Source of the DNA: Oscarella lobularis
Taxonomy: Eukaryota; Porifera; Homoscleromorpha; Homosclerophorida; Oscarellidae
Assembly (NCBI RefSeq): GCF_947507565.1
Contig: NC_089178.1
Coordinates: 2,232,001 to 2,296,000, forward strand
DNA: 64,000 nt
Direction: 5' to 3'
Below are positions 59,800 to 64,000 of this stretch, piece after piece; the first letter of the stretch is position 1; each line of letters starts with the position of its first letter. The notes under the pieces were generated by a model that was not told the origin of the DNA, ran no database searches, and saw nothing but the letters and a program-made list of their open reading frames with translations. Position numbers and translations under genes: made by a program.

Positions 59800-59944
59800 C
59801 GAGAACCTGCGCGAGCACGGAAATCCGGGAGTGAACAGAATAGCAACGAGCCAACGACGTCATTGCTACGAAATCTCATATATACAAAGCTTCCTTTTGC
59901 ACATTGCACTCATAACGAGAGTGGAGAGAGAGGAGGAGGAGAAT
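59800..59944. promoter_or_regulatory. Divergent promoter region of ZZZ3 and ASS1
   Basis: 145 bases between start codons of two divergent genes. No TATA box is seen. A shared promoter is inferred from the layout. Confidence 0.5.
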
Positions 59945-62167
59945 ATGAGTGACGAGAAGCGCGTGATACTCGCCTACAGCGGCGGTCTCGACACGTCTTG
60001 CATTCTCGTTTGGCTCAAAGAGCAAGGCTTTCAAGTCATTTGCTACATGGTTCGACTCGGAGCCCCAAGCTCTCCGCCCACCTTGTTTATTTCGTCGTCG
60101 CGCAGGCAGACGTCGGGCAGAAGGAAGACATGGAAGCAGCTCGCAAAAAAGCGCTCAGCCTCGGAGCGGAAAAGGTCAGAGTCATTTTCCTTGTTTTGAC
60201 GACGATCGCACCGCCGTCGCATTTCGCAAATGCGCTTCACACTCGTTCCAAGTGGCCTGCACGTGCCTCCCTAATCGCCTTTTCACCCCTCTCCCTCCGT
60301 AGATCTACATCGAAGACGTACGAGAGCAATTCGTCGTCGATTTCGTCTTTCCGGCCGTCCAAGCAAACGCCCTCTACGAAGATCGTTATCAGCTCGGATC
60401 GTGTACGGAAAGTTTACGCGATACAGTCGAACGAGTGCCCTCACACTTCCCTATACCTAGCTCTGGCGCGACCGTGTATTGCGAGGCGGCACGTCGAAAT
60501 AGCGAAACGCGAAGGGGCGCGGTACGTGTCTCACGGCGCGACAGGCAAGGTGGGAAACGGAACTTTGACTCACTTGTCATTCGACACCGATCGATTTCTT
60601 CTTTTCTTTTTCCCCAGGGCAATGATCAGATTCGCTTCGAGATGACGTTCTATGCTCTTTATCCGGAAGTCCAGGTTTGGAGATGCGATGAAATTTGAAT
60701 TTCCCCTTTTCTTCAATTCTTCCACAAGGTGATTGCTCCGTGGAGAATGCCGGAGTTTTACAAGCGGTTCGAGGGGCGCACAGGATTGCTTAAATATGCC
60801 GAGGTTTTTGCAATAAATTCGTCTGTGAAAAACGAGAGCGTTTTTTGTGGGGTGTAGGAGAGAAATATTCCCTTGCCTGTCACCAAGGAGAGTCCTTACA
60901 GTTGTGACGAAAATTTGATGCATATCAGCTACGAAGGAGGAATTCTGGAGAATCCGGCCGTATGTTTGACTGACGCGTGAATTCCTTCCTCTCTCTCTAC
61001 GTCCACTTCAGGCGGTTCCTCCTGAACGCATCTTCAAGATGACTTGTCATTCTGAATTGTGGCCAGATAAGGTTAGACTGAATAACGCGAAAAGTTGCAC
61101 GTCTGTACCTAGCTCGTCGTTTCTTTTCGTAGCCAGAAAATATCGAGATTGAATTCAAAAATGGTAAAAGCCGTTGAGTGATCCTCCCGTAGCGTTTCCT
61201 AGTTCTAGTGCCGTCCAGGCATTCCCGTCAAGGTCTCCAATCTCGACGATGGGACGACAAAGGAAAAGCCATTAGATTTGTTTCTGTATCTAAATGAAGT
61301 GGGGTTAGTGAGAAGCCGAATCGCGCGCACACTCATAGTTGTAACCATTCAATTCATTGAAGGGGTCGTCACGGCGTTGGACGAATTGATATTGTCGAGA
61401 ATCGCTTCATTGGAATGAAGAGCAGAGGTGTAGTCGTCAGTGTTTGTTCTGCCTTGATCTTGATCCCGGTTTTTTTTTTCGAAGGAGTCTATGAGACGCC
61501 CGGTGGCTATATCCTTTTGGTCGCTCATTTGGATATCGAGAACGTGACCCTCGACAGAGAGTTGAGAAAAGTGAAGCAGGGACTGTGCATCAAGTTTGCT
61601 GAACAAGTTTACCAAGGCAAGTTCTTGCTTCTGCGTGAATCTGTCGAGACGTCGTCTTCTCTCAGGCTTTTGGTGGGCTCCTGAGTGTGAATTTGTCAGG
61701 TGAGCAATTTCATAGACCGGCTAGGCTGCTTGAAATGGAAGGATCTTTGCTTCAGATTTTGCATTGACAAGAGTCAGGAGCACGTTGAAGGCAAAGTTCG
61801 CCTATCACTCTTCAAAGGCCAGGTAGGCGTTAGGGAGATTTTTCCGTGACGTTGGTCCTGTAACTGACCGATCGTATGAAGGTGTACGTGAAAGCCAGAG
61901 AATCCAAAATGTCACTGTACAACGAAGATCTAGTGAGGTAAGAGAGACTTCAGATAATAGAAAACGTCTTCACCATAACGGCAATGCGGCAGCATGGACA
62001 AACGAGGCAGCTACAATCCAGAAGACGCCGATGGTTTCATCAAAGTCACAGCGCTCAGGTGAACACATCAACGCGTAGATAAATAGCAATGTAATATAGG
62101 CCAACGTATCAGGGTGAGAGAGTTCAACGCTCTGCGCAGCGCTCTAGCCGCTCAAAACTCCAGCTAA
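59945..62167 (+). CDS. ASS1: Argininosuccinate synthase
   Basis: ASS1 condenses citrulline and aspartate using ATP in arginine and urea synthesis. About 14 short exons. Exon 1 has the PP-loop [19 protein letters not shown]. Then follow [173 protein letters not shown] and [16 protein letters not shown]. The intron at 61617-61665 starts with GC (accaag|gcaagt); only this site keeps the frame and matches human VYTGFWHSPECEFVR. The protein is complete. A 145-base spacer separates it from the divergent ZZZ3. Confidence 0.97.
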
Positions 62168-62243
62168 GAACAAAAAAGAAAACAAACGAATCAAACAGAA
62201 GACACAGAGACGTGCACACACACACACTTTATAGTCGTCCTCT

Positions 62244-63026
62244 TCACATAATAGAACATCTCTTCTTTGACGATCGTTTCTTCGCTTTCGTCGCGTCGAC
62301 GCCGATCTGCCGAGCGACCATGTCGAACGCAGGCGACGTCGTCTCGCCCTCCTTCGCGCACGACTCGTAGAACTGAACGCCGAGACGACGTGCGAGCGCT
62401 TCGCCTTCCTTCTTGCTCACCTGACGATCGTAATCGAGATCAGTCTTATTTCCGACGAGCACGCAAGCGACGGCGTCGTCGGCGTCGTCGTCTTTCACAC
62501 GACAAATTCGTTCCCAGAAGGATTCGATTTCGTCGAACGACGACCGATTGTCGATGGCGTAGACGAGAAGAAAGCCGTGGGCGCATCGATACCAAACGTC
62601 GGTCATGGACGTGAACTCGTCCGACCCGGCCGTGTCGAGAATATCGAGAAGAACCGGTTTGTCGTCGACGCAGTAGCTCTTCCGATACGAATCTTCGATC
62701 GTCGGATCGTACTCTTCGAGAAAGACGCCCTGGACGAATTGAACGGTGAGCGCCGACTTGCCAACGCCGCCTGCGCCCGCTACAACTATCTTCATCTCTG
62801 ATAAGTCCGAGCTTGAGTAGTGCGGAGATTTGGATTTAGATTTTGTTTTCTTCGCGCTCGCGCTCGATTTGAAGGCGGGAGTCACGGGAGAATACGTCGA
62901 TGCTGATCGCTTTGATGACCAGGATTTCCAGTGGTCTCTCTTCGCGTCGTACGTGTATTGCGGAGATGTGGAGTTATCGTACTTCGTATCCCACCAGGGC
63001 GACGACAAATTCCGTCTCTTTTTCTC
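62244..63026 (-). CDS. Rap/Ras-like small GTPase domain, apparently the C-terminal part of a VWA-GTPase gene
   Basis: One exon opening after a clear acceptor (tttttag at 63027-63033). Its first 77 codons are basic and low complexity (RRNLSSPWWDTKYDNSTSPQ). An in-frame Met at 62795 then begins a full G domain: MKIVVAGAGGVGKSALTVQF (G1), EEYDPTIEDSYRKSYCVDD (effector loop as in Ras/Rap), DILDTAGSDEFTSM (G3), VLVGNKTDLD (G4) and YESCAKEG (G5). The Ras Gln61/Rap Thr61 position is Ser. A polybasic tail precedes the CAAX box CSIM, which predicts farnesylation and membrane anchoring. The GTPase could be translated alone from 62795, but no stop separates it from the upstream VWA exons. The stop is 76 bases from the ASS1 stop. 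Confidence 0.85.
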   Translation of the reverse strand, partial: EKKRRNLSSPWWDTKYDNSTSPQYTYDAKRDHWKSWSSKRSASTYSPVTPAFKSSASAKKTKSKSKSPHYSSSDLSEMKIVVAGAGGVGKSALTVQFVQGVFLEEYDPTIEDSYRKSYCVDDKPVLLDILDTAGSDEFTSMTDVWYRCAHGFLLVYAIDNRSSFDEIESFWERICRVKDDDADDAVACVLVGNKTDLDYDRQVSKKEGEALARRLGVQFYESCAKEGETTSPAFDMVARQIGVDATKAKKRSSKKRCSIM

Positions 63027-63084
63027 CTAAAAACCAAAAACGCTACTTCGCTATATTAATAATTAACAAAATTTCTCTCTTTGC

Positions 63085-64000
63085 CTTTTCCTTCTTTTTC
63101 TCCGCCGTCTTTTCACTATCCGTATCCTTTTTCTCGATTGCCTCGAATATGTCACCCAATTCCTCGGTCATCTTTCCTTCGGTGGCCAACTCCAGTTGAT
63201 AGGCGTGAAACTGTTCATCGCTCGCCTCCTTGTAGCAAACGGCCAAGAACATGTCGGTTATGAGCTGGAAGTGAGAGAACGTGATGTAAGCACCGCCACT
63301 GCGCTCCGCCAGTTCTTCATAGAAAGGCACCGACTCGCTTCTGCCAAGAGCCTATTTAAAAAATAATTTTATTTAAAATACTCAAAATATAGGTTATGCT
63401 TACCTGGACTCCGTATACTTTGATTCCCATTTGAACCAACGTTTCAAGTTCGTCTCGCCAATTGATTCTCTGATCTGTGTAAGACGGAGGATGCGGCGTC
63501 GCGTCGCCAATGACGACGAGAGCTTTGGCGGAATTCTGTTGCCAAGACAGCTGCTGAGCGCGTCTCAAAACCCATTCATAGCACTAGGAGAGAAAATTCA
63601 ATTTTTTTGCGCCTTGATCGCTCTTGTCCGTACCTCTGGGCAATCTCCTCCACCTGTGCTGGGAACGTCCTTGACGAATTTGACGATCTTATTGACGTCT
63701 GATGTGAGATCTTGATGACGTAAGACGTAGCTGGAATCCTGATCGCAATAGTCGCCGTGGGCAATGACGCCGATGCGAATGTGAGAAATGTCTTGGAGAA
63801 GACGTTGAACGCTCTCGCGCAACTTGGATCGAACCTAAGAAAAATTAGTTCAAAAAAATCAATACCCAAATGAATTATTGTTCACCTGATCGAGACAACT
63901 GTACATGCTTCCAGTCGTATCAAACGAGAAGACGACTTCAACCGGTTTCGACGAACTGGCAACACCGGAAACGAAACTGGAAAGAATTTCCTACAATACA
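63085..64000 (-). CDS. VWA-domain protein, partial at right edge
   Basis: Exons at about 63896-63991, 63637-63835, 63405-63582 and 63085-63353, continuing past the window. The VWA fold starts KPVEVVFSFDTTGSMYSCLD, an integrin-type MIDAS with DTTGS rather than DxSxS. Then come IRIGVIAHGDYCDQDSSYVL, DVPSTGGGDCPE|CYEWVL (second metal-site Thr and the Gly-rich loop), AKALVVIGDATPHPPSY, MGIKVYGVQ and SGGAYITFSHFQLITDMFLA. The domain ends in a Lys/Glu-rich linker EKTAEKKKEK. No signal sequence is visible in the window. To reach the next exon (Rap-like GTPase) in frame it must use a GC donor after 63085; otherwise the frame stops at ANIAK-type read-through near 63043. Function is unknown; similar cytosolic VWA proteins occur in invertebrates. 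Confidence 0.8.

Noticed and set aside
59744-59944. Upstream in-frame extension of ASS1 from 59744
   Set aside because: It overlaps the first exon of ZZZ3 on the other strand, adds 67 non-conserved residues, and all known ASS1 proteins begin near the PP-loop as with the start at 59945.
62793-62795. Treating the Rap-like GTPase as an ordinary stand-alone gene from 62795
   Set aside because: Not fully excluded, but the 77 codons upstream are open, begin right after a strong acceptor and have no own start codon; hence the fusion reading is preferred.

Overview
This window is eukaryotic nuclear DNA from an early-branching animal. It is densely packed: about 27 protein-coding genes in 64 kb on both strands, mostly with introns of about 45-80 bases that have GT-AG (occasionally GC-AG) ends and many conserved intron positions. 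Orthologues of animal-type genes are present: PRRC2, KNL1, a HEY/HELT bHLH factor, a Bar-like homeobox gene, SCYL3, AXDND1, an ADAMTS-like matrix protein, TPP1, FBXO38 and ZZZ3. Moderate GC content, short introns and a simple Bar-type homeobox gene suggest a sponge, perhaps a homoscleromorph such as Oscarella. That placement is inference from gene content, not a database result. I see no transposase, reverse transcriptase, retroviral or Polinton element, CRISPR array or convincing tRNA gene.

Left part (1-12.7 kb, all minus strand): the 5' end of PRRC2, which runs off the left edge; a decayed partial copy and an intact intronless copy of an NmrA-like SDR gene; the kinetochore scaffold KNL1; a HEY/HELT-like bHLH-Orange repressor; and ribosomal protein L5. 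CCDC18 starts 114 bases from RPL5 in the opposite direction. It meets SCYL3 tail to tail, and SCYL3 shares a 54-base head-to-head spacer with a dsRNA-binding protein gene.

Middle (21-45.7 kb): a Bar-like homeobox gene, INPP1, SURF4, the axonemal protein AXDND1, CACYBP and a BAH-domain protein resembling the ORC1 N-terminus, all on the plus strand. Then come an ADAMTS-like secreted protein (minus), a 1.8 kb gap, adenylate kinase AK8 (plus), a Golgi-type protein joining a degenerate sugar-nucleotide epimerase to a glycosyltransferase (minus), TPP1 (plus) and TSEN15 (minus). Convergent neighbours are separated by as little as 16-23 bases.

Right part (45.7-64 kb): a 3.1 kb stretch without a recognisable gene holds a TATA-led candidate transcript, exon-like cysteine-rich pieces and two short tandem duplications. 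It is followed by valyl-tRNA synthetase (with a possible second, mitochondrial start), an intronless FBXO38, CARHSP1, an intronless FERM protein of the SNX17/27/31 kind whose stop overlaps that of ZZZ3, ZZZ3 lacking its ZZ finger, argininosuccinate synthase, and a VWA-domain gene that appears spliced in frame to a Rap-like GTPase.

The genes do not form one pathway. They cover cell division (KNL1, CCDC18), cilia (AXDND1, AK8), translation and tRNA maturation (RPL5, VARS, TSEN15), secretion and the Golgi (SURF4, SCYL3, glycosyltransferase), transcription factors and chromatin. The main oddities are domain losses, fusions and extreme compaction. Exon limits were worked out by eye from splice sites and reading frame and may be off by a few bases.
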